A DNA stretch of 64,000 bases from Bemisia tabaci. Taxonomy: Eukaryota; Arthropoda; Insecta; Hemiptera; Aleyrodidae. The notes under the pieces were generated by a model. It worked only from the letters and a program-made list of their open reading frames with translations. It had not been told where the DNA came from and ran no database searches. Both the position numbers and the translations under genes were made by a program. The stretch spans positions 5,365,434 through 5,429,433 of the forward strand of contig NC_092795.1 in the NCBI RefSeq assembly GCF_918797505.1. Direction: 5' to 3'. Below are positions 48,220 to 60,400 of the stretch, one piece after another (position 1 is the first letter of the stretch; every line of letters begins with the position of its first letter).

Positions 48220-48498
48220 ACCTTCAAAGTAAGGGAATGTGCCGCCTCGTGACTTCATCTGGTGGCATTTCCCATTTAAACATATGGACCGCGTTAAATA
48301 GAGAGGAACCAAGCCACGTATCAGCTATTGCCTTTAACTGGGCCATTTAATTTTTTACGTGGAAACGGTTGTGCCGATTTTCGTGCAACTTTTGGTGAAT
48401 TTTCTCCAAAGGAATCCGCACGAATGTTCTCTCGTAAAAAATTAAATTGTTTAGTTAAAGGAGGGTTATCGATAATGGCCTTTTTTGGCCACCCTATA

Positions 48499-48832
48499 CA
48501 CAGAGAAAAAAACCTCGTGCGTGGGACCCGAAGTTTAGGTCATATGGATCTCTGAAGTTTTCGGATTGAGCATCTGAACACTTTAGGTCTAGCTGTAGAG
48601 GTTCGGATCACAATTGAAACTTCAGTTCTTACATCTGAAATACTTCAGATGTGAGAACCGAAGTTTTTCGGATGTGAAAACCGAAGTACTTCAGATGTAA
48701 GAACTGAAGTTTCAGATGTGTGATCCAAACCTCAGCAGCTTAACCTAGAGTGTTCAGATGCTCAATCCGAAAACTTCAGAGATCCATATGACCTAAACTT
48801 CGGGTCGCACGTACGAAGTTTTTTTTCCGTGT
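48499..48832. mobile_element. Family G fold-back element
   Basis: Near-perfect palindrome. Arms begin cacagagaaaaaaacctcgt and gggacccgaagtttaggtc. The centre alternates acttcagatgt, gaaccgaagt and inverses. Confidence 0.88.
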
Positions 48833-48837
48833 AGAAT

Positions 48838-49040
48838 CTGGAAATTTAAGCGGGTTTTCCAAGTTGACTCGATGTAGTTCACGGGATTTATCATGATTTG
48901 GTCCATATTAGCAATCAGATCTACATGATCCGGAAATTTTAAGAAAAAATATTCATAACTCTCCTCAAAAATAATCAATGTTTTGGGGAAAATTAGGCAA
49001 CTCTCTAATGTTATACGGCAATTTTCCTCAGCACGGGAGT
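48838..49040. mobile_element. Family A 3' half
   Basis: Right end gttatacggcaattttcctc, with aattaggcaactctc before it. The left half is missing. Confidence 0.6.
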
Positions 49041-50030
49041 GTTGATCTGCGTAGGGACGAGCCCCTCCTCCCTCGCACTCTTCAAAACTCTAATAATCAA
49101 TGAGGTTAATACGAGACGCGGCCCTAGATCGGCTGTCCAGCTCCGTCATAAATATGATTAATGTCAGTCAGATAATTACGCGTAAGCTCGCTGAGAGAGC
49201 ATTTTATTTGCTAACTGGTCGCCGCGCGGAGCGGAGGGAAAAAAATTGCATTGGGCCAAGCCTCGTGGGCGCAATATTTAGCAGAAAAGGAGTCTTGGAT
49301 AACCTCTTTTATGTAATGGACCCCTGGCGAATCTGGGTTTTTTTCTCCTATCCGTCTTCGCGCATGGAGCATGCATTCCGGTGGTGGCTCCGCCCTCGAC
49401 GGAGCTTCGAATGAGTGACAGATGTCTGCCGAGATAATGACGTTAGCGTACTTGCTCCACGACAAACATTCCGTCGAGGGCGGCGTTGCTAATTTCAAGC
49501 GTTATCAGATCGATCAGAGGTGCATGCGCGATTCCAGAAATGCACTTGCTTTTAGTCGCGCCGAGTAAAGGTCTAGGGCTAAAAGGTCCGCGGAGTTGCC
49601 AACACGCCTTTTCAAAAATGTCGGCATTTACTCTGCCGTGATGGCGAAGAGAGCCGTCAGTGTCAAATTTTCGAAATTGAGTTTCCTTCAAAATTCGTCT
49701 GATCTTTTTTAGATGAAATCACCGAATTAGCTAAAACAGCAAAATTCACGTCGATGGAGAATTTGGAGGTGTCTGAAATTTGATGAATTCCGTGACAGAT
49801 ACACAAAGCGTTCCGTGGACGCTACAAAGTGAGCTGAACACGAGGATATCGTGGGTTCATAAATTGAACAATTATTGGAGGAGATATGACAAGATAACCT
49901 AATCTGCTAAAATACATGTTTTTAAATGGGAAATGCCGCCAGATGACGTCGCTAGGCGATGCATTTTCTCACTTTTAAATCAATTTTTATACCATTCCCC
50001 ATGTCAGAAAAAAATTATGAAAATACTGCA
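49041..50030. other. Mixed sequence without a recognised gene
   Basis: A short inverted pair ccgccctcgacgg/ccgtcgagggcgg (49390-49485). aaatgggaaatgccgccaga at 49935 is an inverted match to 48265. Confidence 0.4.
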
Positions 50031-50365
50031 AAATCAGCTCATTAGGCACTCTCAGATGAAGCAATAAAATTTATGAGTGCAACATCTTCATCTTAGCACC
50101 ATTAGAATGCTTTTGGTTCCTTTTTGCAAAATGCAATCCATGTGGCATTGCGTCCATGATATTTGACTCCATATAATTGATATTCATATAATTGAAGTAT
50201 TTGTAGATTTTCAATCATCCAAACGATTTCTGAGAGTCTTTTCTATGATTGGTCGGAATTTGACAATAAAGAACGGTGGCTTTTTTCAATAAAATTCTCC
50301 GTCCAGGCGCTAGTGAGCCCGTTTTCTCGAAACTTCATTATTGAACTTACGGCTCTCTTCACTAT

Positions 50366-51069
50366 CACTGCCCGAGACGAGAGTCCCTTCACTTGTATCT
50401 TGACCATGGTGGAAGCTTTTACTTTCGGGACTTCAACACTCTACTGTTGACTTACCCGCATGGTTAATTTTCAACAACGTGATGGCAGTTTCGTTCTGCA
50501 AACAAGCCGAAAATGACCGAAGTTTGGTAAACTTGTTTGGCTTATGACGTCATCCGAAGCTCATCATCAACCATGTGGGTAGGTTAATAGCCGAAATTAG
50601 GTTGATGACTGTTCCTCCCATATAATTGTCCATAAGGGAATGTTCAATCCCCGAAAAGTAAAAGTTTTCACCTGTCGCCAGGCGACCAGTGGAAGGTCTC
50701 CTGTCTTTGGGTGGTACAGCCAGAGACAAGAGACCCTCCACTGGTCTCCTAACGACAGGTAGAAGCTTTTACTTTCGGGGTTTCAACAATTTCTTATGGA
50801 CAATTATTAGGGAGCAACAGTCATCACCCTAGTTTCGGCTGTTGACTTACCTACATGGTCGATGATGAGCTTCGGATGACGTCATGAGCCAAACGAGTTT
50901 CCCAAACGTTGGCCATTTTCGGCTTATTACAAAACGAAACTGCTAACACGTTGTTGAACATCAACCATGTAGGTAAGTCAACAGTAGAATGCTGAAGTCC
51001 CGAAAGTAAAAGCTTCCACAATGGCCAAGATACTGGTGGAGGGTCTCTTGTCTCTGGGTAGCACAGCCC
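50366..51069. repeat. Two MITE copies head to head (~700-bp fold-back)
   Basis: Copies at 50366-50711 and 50718-51069 are inverted to each other. Each has its own inverted ends with agagaccctccact and agcttttactttcggg. The two pair along almost their full length. Confidence 0.85.
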
Positions 51070-51469
51070 ATAGAGTTCAGAGTTTGGTTTGCAGACTGGC
51101 AGCCATGGCTCAGGATCAAATAAGGCTTATCGATGCACGAGATATTACGTTTAGCGTATCTCACCGTCGACCAATCTGAAGCGAGCTGGAGCAGACCCCG
51201 GACCGTGCCGTTTAAGGGCCGAACAAGCGAAACGCAGGCACGATGACGGATTGGCAGTTGCTATGAGCGCTGTGATTATCATGTTCAACAGGGAAGGAAA
51301 ACTGATGTGTTCAATTTCTTCTATTAGACTAATTGCCTCGTTTCCTCCGGTTATACAGTTGCGCCCCGTTTGTCAATCAGCATTCAAAGCGGGTATCGAA
51401 ACATGTCCAACAGGCGGATTTGAAGAGGGTAAGTTATCGTTTAGATCCAATCGAATGAAGCTTGGACCT

Positions 51470-51612
51470 CAGATGGACTGCATTTTGCAATTATTAGGAA
51501 CCACAAGTTGTAGCTTTTTTTAGAAACAGTGTACGTGACTTAAGTTTCCCCCCTGACGATAGGCGGTTTTATAGATGAGCTTGAAATCGTAGTTCCTAAT
51601 TGCAAAATGTGG
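51470..51612. mobile_element. Family L related MITE
   Basis: ggactgcattttgcaattat faces ttcctaattgcaaaatg. Confidence 0.6.
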
Positions 51613-51824
51613 TCAAGATACGATCTTGAGTCGGAACAATTCCATCGTGTCTTCACTGTAAAACTCTGGCGTTTGTTAGGAGCTCTAAGGTCTGAGCTGC
51701 GGGTTCTAATTTGCAACACGGAGCCATTAATACTGGTAAGTTTCAGGAACAACATATGCAGCACGCATATGCACATACATGCAACATATGTGTGTGAGGA
51801 TATCACGTTTTGAAAAATTTGGGC

Positions 51825-52743
51825 CCTGGTAAAAATTGGCGATAAGAGCTGCGTTTCAAAATACCATAGGAATTCTTATAGCCTGCTAAAGAGGGCTACA
51901 GAAAATCATATAACTGCCTGTAGAATGCGGAGAAAATCATACGGCCGGGCTATACAAAGCGATAAAAAATTATACAGTCGGGCTATAGTTCCTATCGCCG
52001 GGCTTTACACTTTATCGCCTGGCTGTTGCCTTTTTGCCATCGGCTATAAAAGGCTATAAGAAATTGTGTAGAAATTCGTGTGCTTTGGAAATCATTAAGT
52101 TTGATACGGAACCACCTTGAAATTTACAAAACACACATTATATTTTCCTTCAACACATATTTTTTTCATCAATTAAAATGAGAATAATCCATAAAGGATG
52201 TGCAAACATTTCAAAATCATGAGTTGAATAACGCTGACTCCGCCAGATTAAATATTAGAGCCTAACACAAAGCGGAGCGGCGACGCACTGGCGCCTACAA
52301 ACCTAACAGGGATACTTCACGCATTGCGCAACGCGTGAAGTATCCCTGTTAGGTTTGTAGGCGCCAATGCTCGTTTCGCGCTGGCTGCCCGCCTGCCACG
52401 GCGCTTGAAGCAACTATTGCACAGTATCATACGAAACTGAAGGCGCTCTAATATATAAGGAATGGCAGGCATCCATCAAAATTATGGAGCTTTCCTCTCA
52501 AAATAAATCAAGATACTACGGCCCAAAAAGAGATCAGTATTCCAAAAACTCACCAAGTCCTAGCATCCGAAATTAGTAACGTTTAGCATACACTTTATCG
52601 CCTGGCTGTTGCTTAATCGCCATCGGCTATAAAAGGCTATAAGAAATTGTGTTGCCGGCTATAGAAGCTATTGGAAATCTTACAGCCGGCTGTAGGTCTA
52701 TGGTATTTTGGAACACAGATTCTACTGCCAGTTTTTACCAGGG
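51825..52743. mobile_element. Element with cctggtaaaaa ends, carrying a family F block
   Basis: cctggtaaaaattggcgata (left) and ctgccagtttttaccagg (right). Contains the hairpin tacttcacgcattgcgcaac and segments inverted relative to 39588-40247. Confidence 0.7.
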
Positions 52744-52749
52744 GGCTTA

Positions 52750-53042
52750 TGACGTTATCTACCGTGGTTGTGATACCCTTGGTTCCTCCCACCTTGCATT
52801 TATCAATCAGTGAGATAAACATTTGCACTGGTTACTCTGTGTGAAACTTAAATGAAAGCACGGTAGAGAAACCAAGGGTGTCACTACCGCGGTGGATGAC
52901 ATTATGAATCGAATTTTTCAAAGCCAGACTTCTTGGTTAATATTGAATGTAGAAAGTTGCTGGTTGGACGTTTTTTATTACTTTAAGCTGATCTACAAGA
53001 ATCAAACATTAAAATATAATTTTGTGACCAGCGCAACCGACC
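52750..53042. mobile_element. Family J element, one arm shortened
   Basis: gacgttatctaccgtgg on the left, ccgcggtggatgacattatg in the middle and ttgtgaccagcgcaaccgac at the right. Confidence 0.75.
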
Positions 53043-53066
53043 CATTGACCCATTGCTATATCGACG

Positions 53067-53310
53067 GTGTAAGTCGGCAATCACATATCTCGTTTGCGGT
53101 GTCTGAAAAATCTCCGCCTCTATGTTATTGTTTTAAAGGAGAACAAACTGACATCATTCCTTGAAGTTCTTGCAGAATTTCCTTCGCACAGAGAAGAAAA
53201 ATCATGACAGTTTTGAAGAATTGCCGTTGAGTACTTTTCCGTTTAAAAAATAAAGTATGACAGGAAGTCTGCGACGTCGTAAACCAAGTCATGTGATTGC
53301 CGACTTACAC
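53067..53310. mobile_element. Family K MITE with perfect 20-bp ends
   Basis: gtgtaagtcggcaatcacat is exactly inverted at 53291-53310. 244 bp. Confidence 0.88.
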
Positions 53311-53692
53311 TTTCGGTATGTGGTTCAGTTCGTCGGATTAGGGTGAAAGGAGCGGCCGGAAATTCAAGGTTGACCCACTGAGTGGTTTTGGGGTTGGAGT
53401 ATGCTCGACCCAAGGTTCGAAGCCTGATGAGCTCATCTCTGGAGTCATCAGATGGATTTCTGGAAATTAGCGCGGCACTCGTAAATACGGACGTTGGATG
53501 CAACTCGCGCCTAAAACGGCGTAGTGGCGGCGGGGACCGGGATGCGCTCGGAATAACTGAGTCGCTGAGAGTCAAGGCGGTCCCAAAATGGAGCTTAGCA
53601 CAACTGCATGTAGTGTACTAGTACACACTACTCCAACTCCGCTCCGAAAGCCAGAAAGCCACTTGAACGTTGCCTTATCTATCATTACTTCA

Positions 53693-54051
53693 CACGGAGA
53701 AAAAAACCTCGTGCGTGGGACCCGAAGTTTAGGTCAAATGGATCTCTGAAGTTTTTAGATTGAGCATCTGAACTCTTTAGATCTAGCTGTCGAGGTTCGG
53801 ATCACACATCTGGAACTTCAGTTCTTGCATCTGAAGTACTTTAGATGTAAGAACTGAAGTTTTTCGGATGTGAGAACCGAAGTTTTTCGGTTGTGAAAAC
53901 CGAAGTACTTCAGTTGTATGAACTGAAGTTTCAGATGTGTGATCCGAACCTCGACAGCTAGATCTCAGGAGTTCAGATGCTCAATCCGAAAACTTCAGAG
54001 ATTCATACGACCTAAACTTCGGGTCCCACGTACGAAGTTTTTTTCTCCGTG
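53693..54051. mobile_element. Family G fold-back element
   Basis: cacggagaaaaaaacctcgt on the left is an imperfect inverted copy of the right arm ending ttctccgtg. Homologous to 48499-48832. Confidence 0.88.
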
Positions 54052-54674
54052 CACTATCCGACTTCCAAAGGGAAAGGCCCACGAGCGGCTGTTGCAAATC
54101 ATGTAAGTTGGCAACTTCATGTTTTGTCTATTTAAATGTGTGTAAAACTATCGATACCTCTTAAGGCTAGCAACCTTACCTGAAATCAATTATTTTCGAT
54201 AAATTTAACCAGGGGAAAAACCAGACTTGCGAACTTAACAGAGTCTCTGATGCATATTGGTGCGAGCTGTATCTGGATACCTATAGTAGAAATTCTGCTA
54301 CGTTAGTTAGTTAGTTATTTTATTACGACAATCAGCAACTAGGCTTTGCTGCGTTGTAAATTCCAACCGATCGCAAAAGGTCCTTCGAAAGCACGGATAA
54401 TCTGTGTTCCCAATTTGAGGTGGAACAACAATAGCATCAACGATGTTGCACAACACTGCACAGGGTCAACTTGTTCAAGAGAGGAGGTGAGCTTCGAATC
54501 TCTGTTCCAGCGCCCATAATTTCAATGTTACATGTACATGTACACAACCACGAAAACAAATTGGAAAAGATAAGGTGAGAATTTAGAGTCGAGACGTAGC
54601 GCAGTGCGTCGCGTTGGTTGGCTTCAAGTAGGTGTTGGATGAATAACCGCGGAGATAATCTCCGACTATGCTAC

Positions 54675-55440
54675 CATCATGGTGCGGATAAATGGACCAG
54701 CCCAGGTTTGTAAGAATTGAACCCGGATCCTGGCGGCACCTATGTCCTTTCCTCCAACAATGGACCATTAAACTCCGTAAGAATTACACCTCTGCGAGAC
54801 ATGTTTCGTGTTTCGTCATCAAAATTTTCAGTCAGAAAACATGGATTTTATTGAAAACTGTTCAAAACTGAATAAACTGATTGAAAACTGAACTGAAGCT
54901 ATTGAAGAAAGTAACTAATATAGACTCATGGTGCGGATAAATGGACCAGCCCAGTTGGCCGATTATTGAAATTTATAGACAAAGCTATGGACAAAGAAGA
55001 TAAAAGGAGTATGGAGCGATCCTAATGGTTAAAATGGGTGGTTCTTGAAGACTAAGGGGGTTAATGATGGACTAACTTTCGGGTCTCTCGTGGGTTGCCG
55101 TTAGTTAGTCTATCACCTCTGTCCTTTGTCCATTGCAACCACCCGCTTCCGCCAATAGGATCCTTCCATATTCTTTTAGTCTTGTCTGTCTATTGTTTTG
55201 TCTATAAATTTCAATAATCAGCCCGCAGGTTTGTAAGAATTAAACCCGGATCCTGGCGGCACCTATGTCCTTTCCTTCAACAATAGACCATTAAACTCCG
55301 CAAGAATTACACCTCTGCGAGACATGTTTCGTCATCAAAATTTTCAGTCAGAAAACATGGATTTCATTGAAAACTTTTAAAAACTGAAACTGATTAAAAA
55401 ATGAACTGAAGCCATTGAAAAAATTAACTAATATAGAAAA
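54675..55440. repeat. Tandem duplication of a ~254-bp unit, second copy interrupted
   Basis: ggtgcggataaatggaccag occurs at ~54680 and again at ~54931. The second unit resumes at 55228 with gtttgtaagaatt after a family N insertion. Confidence 0.85.
54957..55231. mobile_element. Family N MITE inserted in the duplicated unit
   Basis: ggccgattattgaaattt on the left, aaatttcaataatcagcccg on the right. The first unit (cagcccaggtttg) shows the empty site. Confidence 0.9.
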
Positions 55441-55800
55441 AAAAAAATCAAAATTTCAATCACATTCTGTCATGATAAGGAAGAACGCCGTATGAGCTTT
55501 CAGTCGTTGCCATACTTCCGTCGATGAAAACCGAATTTTTTGGAAAAATTGTGAATATTTTGCTGCGTCATCAAAATTTTCAGTCAGAAAACACGGATTT
55601 TATCGAAAACTGTTCAAAACTGAAACTGATTGAAAACTGAACTGAAGCTATTGAAAAAAGTAACTAATATAGAAAAAAAAAAAAAAAAAAATTCAATCAC
55701 ATTCTGTCATGATAAAGAAGAACGCCGTATGAGCTCTCAGCCGTTGCCATACTTCCGTCGATAAAAACCGGATTTTTTGGAAAAATTGTGAATATTTTGT
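55335..55800. repeat. Second tandem duplication including the family A left half
   Basis: The block tcatcaaaattttcagtcag ... ttgtgaatattttg occurs twice with a period near 237 bases. Each copy ends in the left half of family A. Confidence 0.8.
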
Positions 55801-55966
55801 TGCCCTTTTTTTCAGGCAGGTCAGTGCATTAATTCAATCTAAAACGCCTGAAAATTTCAATGAAAAGCCACTTTCGCCCAATTTTCTTCAAAAATACATG
55901 TTACTAACGGGACATTAATTTGGCAAATCTCGAATGCTCAATTGACGTTCTTCCTTAGCACGGCAG
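55704..55966. mobile_element. Family A element with CATT duplication
   Basis: Starts ctgtcatgataaagaagaac, ends ccttagcacggcag. CATT lies on both sides. Confidence 0.9.
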
Positions 55967-56065
55967 CATTAATCTAGGTCAATTCAAACTCCCACTCGCA
56001 AAAAAAAAAAAAAACCAAAATGAACGTAATTTTATAATCAGAAACTACTACATATATTTCTGGGT

Positions 56066-56645
56066 CATCTTAAGGTTAATCTTCAGCTGTAGTTCCGAAA
56101 AAATCCACCACGTCGCGCTGCTAAAATCCGACTCCGAAATCAGTGATTATTTAAATATCACAATAGGTATCTTAAATTCTAAGACTCATAAGTTCTAGCA
56201 GCATACGTCTGGAATCCTTAGAAACAAACGCGAGCTTTGAAAGTCTAATAATAAAAGCTGTAAATTGATCCCAGTTTCTCTTACGGGATAACTGTAAGTG
56301 CGAGAGAGACAGCTCACGGTGGGAGAGAGATATCTGCCAACTGCTGAGAGCGATCAAGCGCGATTGGTTGCATCAAGGTCATCATTGTTAACCCTACTTT
56401 TTTCTGGGATCAAATTGCAGAGCTTCAGAAATGACTTTTCACGTTGTTTTTAGGGTCAATAGGAAGAAGAATGTTATGGCTAGAACTTATAACTCTTCGA
56501 TTTAAACAGAAATTCCTTCAACTTTTATAAAAGCTCAAGGACTCACGTGGAGCTGTACGGACTCTAAAACACAGCGGTGGCGCCCCCTGCGCGGAGAAAT
56601 TTCTTACTTCACGCAGCTGTAGATAAACCTTAAGGAATATCATAA
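56066..56645. mobile_element. Possible inverted-repeat element
   Basis: cttaaggttaatcttcagct at 56069 faces agctgtagataaaccttaag at 56620. Core without coding features. Confidence 0.4.
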
Positions 56646-57466
56646 TTTGTGTCTTAAAGTTTCTGTGCAGATAGTAGCTTTTATGAATGAGTCAGGAAAA
56701 GCAGTTCCTCATTGAAACATGTAGGTTAAATAAGGCATTGAAAACCATGTTCTTGGACGCGAATTTTTGCGTTATTGCGAAGAATTTTTATTTATACTTG
56801 TATTGTGCCACAAAATAAACGTTTTTGGTTCCTTAAAACGCTATACAGAGTTTCCTGAAATTTAAACATCAAAAACGCATTTTTGAACTAACCCTAAAAC
56901 GATACCCTTACTAAAAATTTCGCCTCGGATGAAGTATCTAATTCCGTGGACGTCGCAATTATATTTATATTTTGTGCATCTTGAAACAATAAATCTTTAA
57001 ATCTCCTCACAAGAATTGATTTTTGATACAATACTATTTTACTTGATTTTTTTAAAAAAAAAATCGCCTCTTCTATGACGCTGTATAAACGGTCTCCTCA
57101 AACTTCCATTGATTACAATGTAAGTCATCTGGGGTCTCCCCAGGAAAAAGAGCCGATTAAAGAAATAACTATGAGAATGTCTCTAAAGGTACAATTCATT
57201 AGCCGATCGATGCTTTCGACCATGAGGTGTAATAGCTGACGTTCTAATGGCGAAAGGCCGGCCGTTGGTCGCATTTTTCAGGCCGAGAATGTGTTTGTTT
57301 ACTACTGCACTGTCTCCTTCTGGAATCCCAGACGAGTGAGAACATCGTACATCAAGTCCGCTGGACGAAGCGAGAAAGCTGTCAATAGATTCATTCATTT
57401 ACCAATGCCTCTCACTGTTGCCCGATGAGGAGCTGCGCAGAATGCACCATTGAACATCAGGCTACT

Positions 57467-57682
57467 CTGCCATACTACGGAAAAACGCCGCTCGCCGTAT
57501 GACCCTTTAGTCGTTGCCATGAATATTTTTCTCCTTATAGTAAATTTTGTTCGCATCTTGACCTAGATTTTCTGAAAGCTTCGGGGAAAAATATCAATAA
57601 CTTTCCTCAAAAATGGACATTTTATCGAAGGGAATTTGGCAACTCTCGGATATTCATAGGGCGTTTTTTCTTAGCACGGCTG
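57467..57682. mobile_element. Family A element
   Basis: ctgccatactacggaaaaac on the left, gcgttttttcttagcacggc on the right. Confidence 0.75.
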
Positions 57683-57930
57683 CAGTGCTAAAAAGACCTC
57701 GGAAACAATATATTTTAGAGACTCCTCATTAAGTATCCTAACTCGTGTAGAACAAAAATTAGCGCTTTGCCATTTTGGATCCTCGTAGTAGAGACCCGCT
57801 GTTGGCGCCGCGCCGCCACTGGTGAGATTGTCTGGACTGGCCTGGACAGTCAAAACGCCTTCATTTCCATGCGTCTGCAACACGGATATCCATTGAGCCC
57901 GAATAGTTGCGTCTAGGAGTTAAAATAAAA

Positions 57931-58300
57931 GGGAGGGTATTGATAAGGGCCGTTTTTCGGTCCACTCAAGCTGCATTTCCTCAACTCTACGTTTTTTTAT
58001 TGTTCATTGAGCGTTCACGTTTTATGGAACGCATATCATGATTTAGACATGATTTAGTTCATTTCCTATGGTTTCTTTTAGGGTCTAATATCGGCTGTAA
58101 CACGGATTTGGGGGCTGATTTGGGTGAGAAATCCTTCTTTTTGGCATTCGAACGCAAATTCACCAGATCCGCATTTTTCGCTAGAATTAGACCTAAAAAG
58201 AGACAAAAAATGACCAAACCATGACGCATTCGCAAGAAAATATTGCATAGTCGAGACAATTCAGGGTGGGCCTAAAAACGGTCCTTATTGACAGCACTCT
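57931..58300. mobile_element. Inverted-repeat element with ggccgtttttcggtcc arm
   Basis: ttgataagggccgtttttcg on the left faces aaaaacggtccttattgaca on the right. A piece of the same family may lie at 48455-48490. Confidence 0.6.
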
Positions 58301-58918
58301 TTTGGATTGTGTTCGTCGAATTCGACACTAACTAAGGTCACTTTATTTTTTTTTCTTATACAGTAATATAATTCCAGCGTTACTTATTGTGCCGATGAAG
58401 TTCAATTTTCCGAACAATATTTTGATCTCCTCTTTAGCTCGGGATTAAGCATGCTCATAAGCAAGCTCAAATAAGCATGTTGTCTCTGCTTGCAATGAGG
58501 GAAGTTTCCATCGAAAGTCAATAAGCCACCACCGAATAGACAAATTCAGCCAGAGCTACCCTAACTTCATTTTACGTCACCCTACTGTTTTATACGTACA
58601 CATCAAGCCACTACCCTAGCGCACTAGAGTGCTCTGCGACTCCCAATCGCCATTGGAATCGCTCCTTCCATAGATCACCAGGCAAATGACACCTTCTGAT
58701 CTCCCCCTCACTCTTTGCCGCCAACATTTTACTGGAAACAACTGTTTTATTCTTTAAAAAAAGTTTCTTCTTCGTGCGAATGGGTTAGTTGTGCCAGTCA
58801 TACAGAATCGCGTTCTGGTTGTATAAGCTTATAGATCTGCAATATAATCAAATATGCTCAAATGCCAAGTTTCTATGATCAATATTACTGGAGTATTGCT
58901 TATCGAAAAATATGGCAC

Positions 58919-59216
58919 ATGGCGTTATCCACCACGTTTGTTCATACCATGGATTTTTCCACCCTGGTCTCACCAATCAGTGAGACCTACATTTGCACTA
59001 GTTGCTCGATGTAAAATACGCATGAAACCAAGGTTGAAAAACCATGGTGTGCACTATCGCGGTGGATGACGTCACTCACCGTGTATTACCACGAGCGGCT
59101 CTCTGTTGATATTGGTAGCATAAACTTGGCCTTTGAACAGATTTGGATATTATTTTTTGCTAATCTACGGGCGTAAACCATCAAAACACAACACAAATCT
59201 ATGACCAGCGCAACTG
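58919..59216. mobile_element. Family J element, partial
   Basis: ggcgttatccaccacg on the left, cgcggtggatgacgtcac in the middle, atgaccagcgcaactgat on the right. Confidence 0.65.
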
Positions 59217-59597
59217 ATATGTATGTAATCATGAGAGCAAAATGTTATCACGTCGGGAAAATATTCCAGATTTCATTGAAATATTCAATGTTTCCAACCT
59301 CTCGGCACAAACGCTCATTCAAAGACGACAAGGCAACGTTAGACGGTATGAACCATTATAAAATTCTATCACGTACATACGCTAAGAGAGTTACGGTAAG
59401 TAATTAATCAGGGCTATGCATCTATTATACATCTGTTGTACATGTGTGTCTGTGTGTTTGTGGACGTTTCGAACTGCGGTCTCGTTCGTCCGTCTTCCCA
59501 TGGCCGCCCCGCAATCGGCTGCACCATTTGAGGAGCTCCGATTGACAGAGTTCGATCAAAACTCATCTGCGCAATCTGGTTTTTGTGCGGCGGAGCC

Positions 59598-59660
59598 GCG
59601 GCACTAAGGAAGAAACGACGTATGAACATTCTGCCGATGCCAAATCTCTCACATGAAAAT
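59598..59660. mobile_element. Family A left-end fragment
   Basis: gcactaaggaagaaacgacg followed by gatgccaaatctc. Confidence 0.5.
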
Positions 59661-59714
59661 GGAATTTTCACAAGAATAAGTCTGTTACATGCGAGAGGCA
59701 AAACACTCCTTGGG

Positions 59715-59805
59715 GGCTATACGCTATATGCCCCCTAGCCGCTACACGGCCCAACCCCCAGAGAGGGCGCTTCGCGCTCTCCAAGGCCCGTTTCGACAAA
59801 AAAGC
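59715..59805. repeat. GC-rich repeat shared with 14580-14640
   Basis: ccgctacacggcccaacccc and gagggcgcttcgcgctctcc resemble the 14.6 kb insert. Identity unknown. Confidence 0.45.
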
Positions 59806-60249
59806 ATCATTAGTTTTCAAGGAAAATTGCTGACAAAAAAGGATCAAATGCTTGTATTTCATCATTGGCCGGCATTTTGAAAAACACGGGCGTTTTGAAA
59901 AACCAACACCGGATTCAAGTTTCTCATACTAAATAATCTCCGGGTAAACCTACGAGTAAAAAATTTAGAAACCTGTAGTTTGTTAACCGGCATGTTGATA
60001 AAAATGGATTCTTTCGAAAAAGTATTACTGAATTTGGTTTTCTCGTGCCGAAAAAACCCTCTGACACCTAGTTTCACACGAATTTTAGGAGATTTTGGTT
60101 TGTAAACTTTGACCGGCCACCATTTTTAAAAAATCAAATAGGCGACATGCGGTTCGCGCGAAAAATATTATTTTTTTTTTTATCTTCCTTCGGTTGAAGT
60201 ATCACAAAAGGGGGGTTGCCATTTGAAAAAGAAGTTAGGGTCAGTTACC

Positions 60250-60400
60250 TCCTCATCTGTGGGGGGCCGCCGAAAATTCTGGGGGCCCTAAAAGTAGCTT
60301 AAATTGATGGCCATGAACATGCCGAAAGTTTCGTTTCAAAATATGAATGAGATAAAATTTTAGAGGAGTTGGACCGGACTTTTGGGACACCCTGTATGTT
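60250..60400 (-). mobile_element. Possible transposon terminus (acagggtgtcccaaaagt)
   Basis: On the minus strand the sequence starts acagggtgtcccaaaagtcc, an end seen in many insect transposons. Only this end is recognised. Confidence 0.35.

Noticed and set aside
48228..49966. Inverted match between 48228-48286 and 49910-49966 as ends of a 1.7-kb transposon
   Set aside because: Only ~40 bases match, the interior is a mix of unrelated elements and no duplication is visible.
54583..54730. tRNA-like A-box and inverted B-box near 54.6-54.7 kb
   Set aside because: They are on opposite strands and wrongly ordered for a tRNA or SINE.
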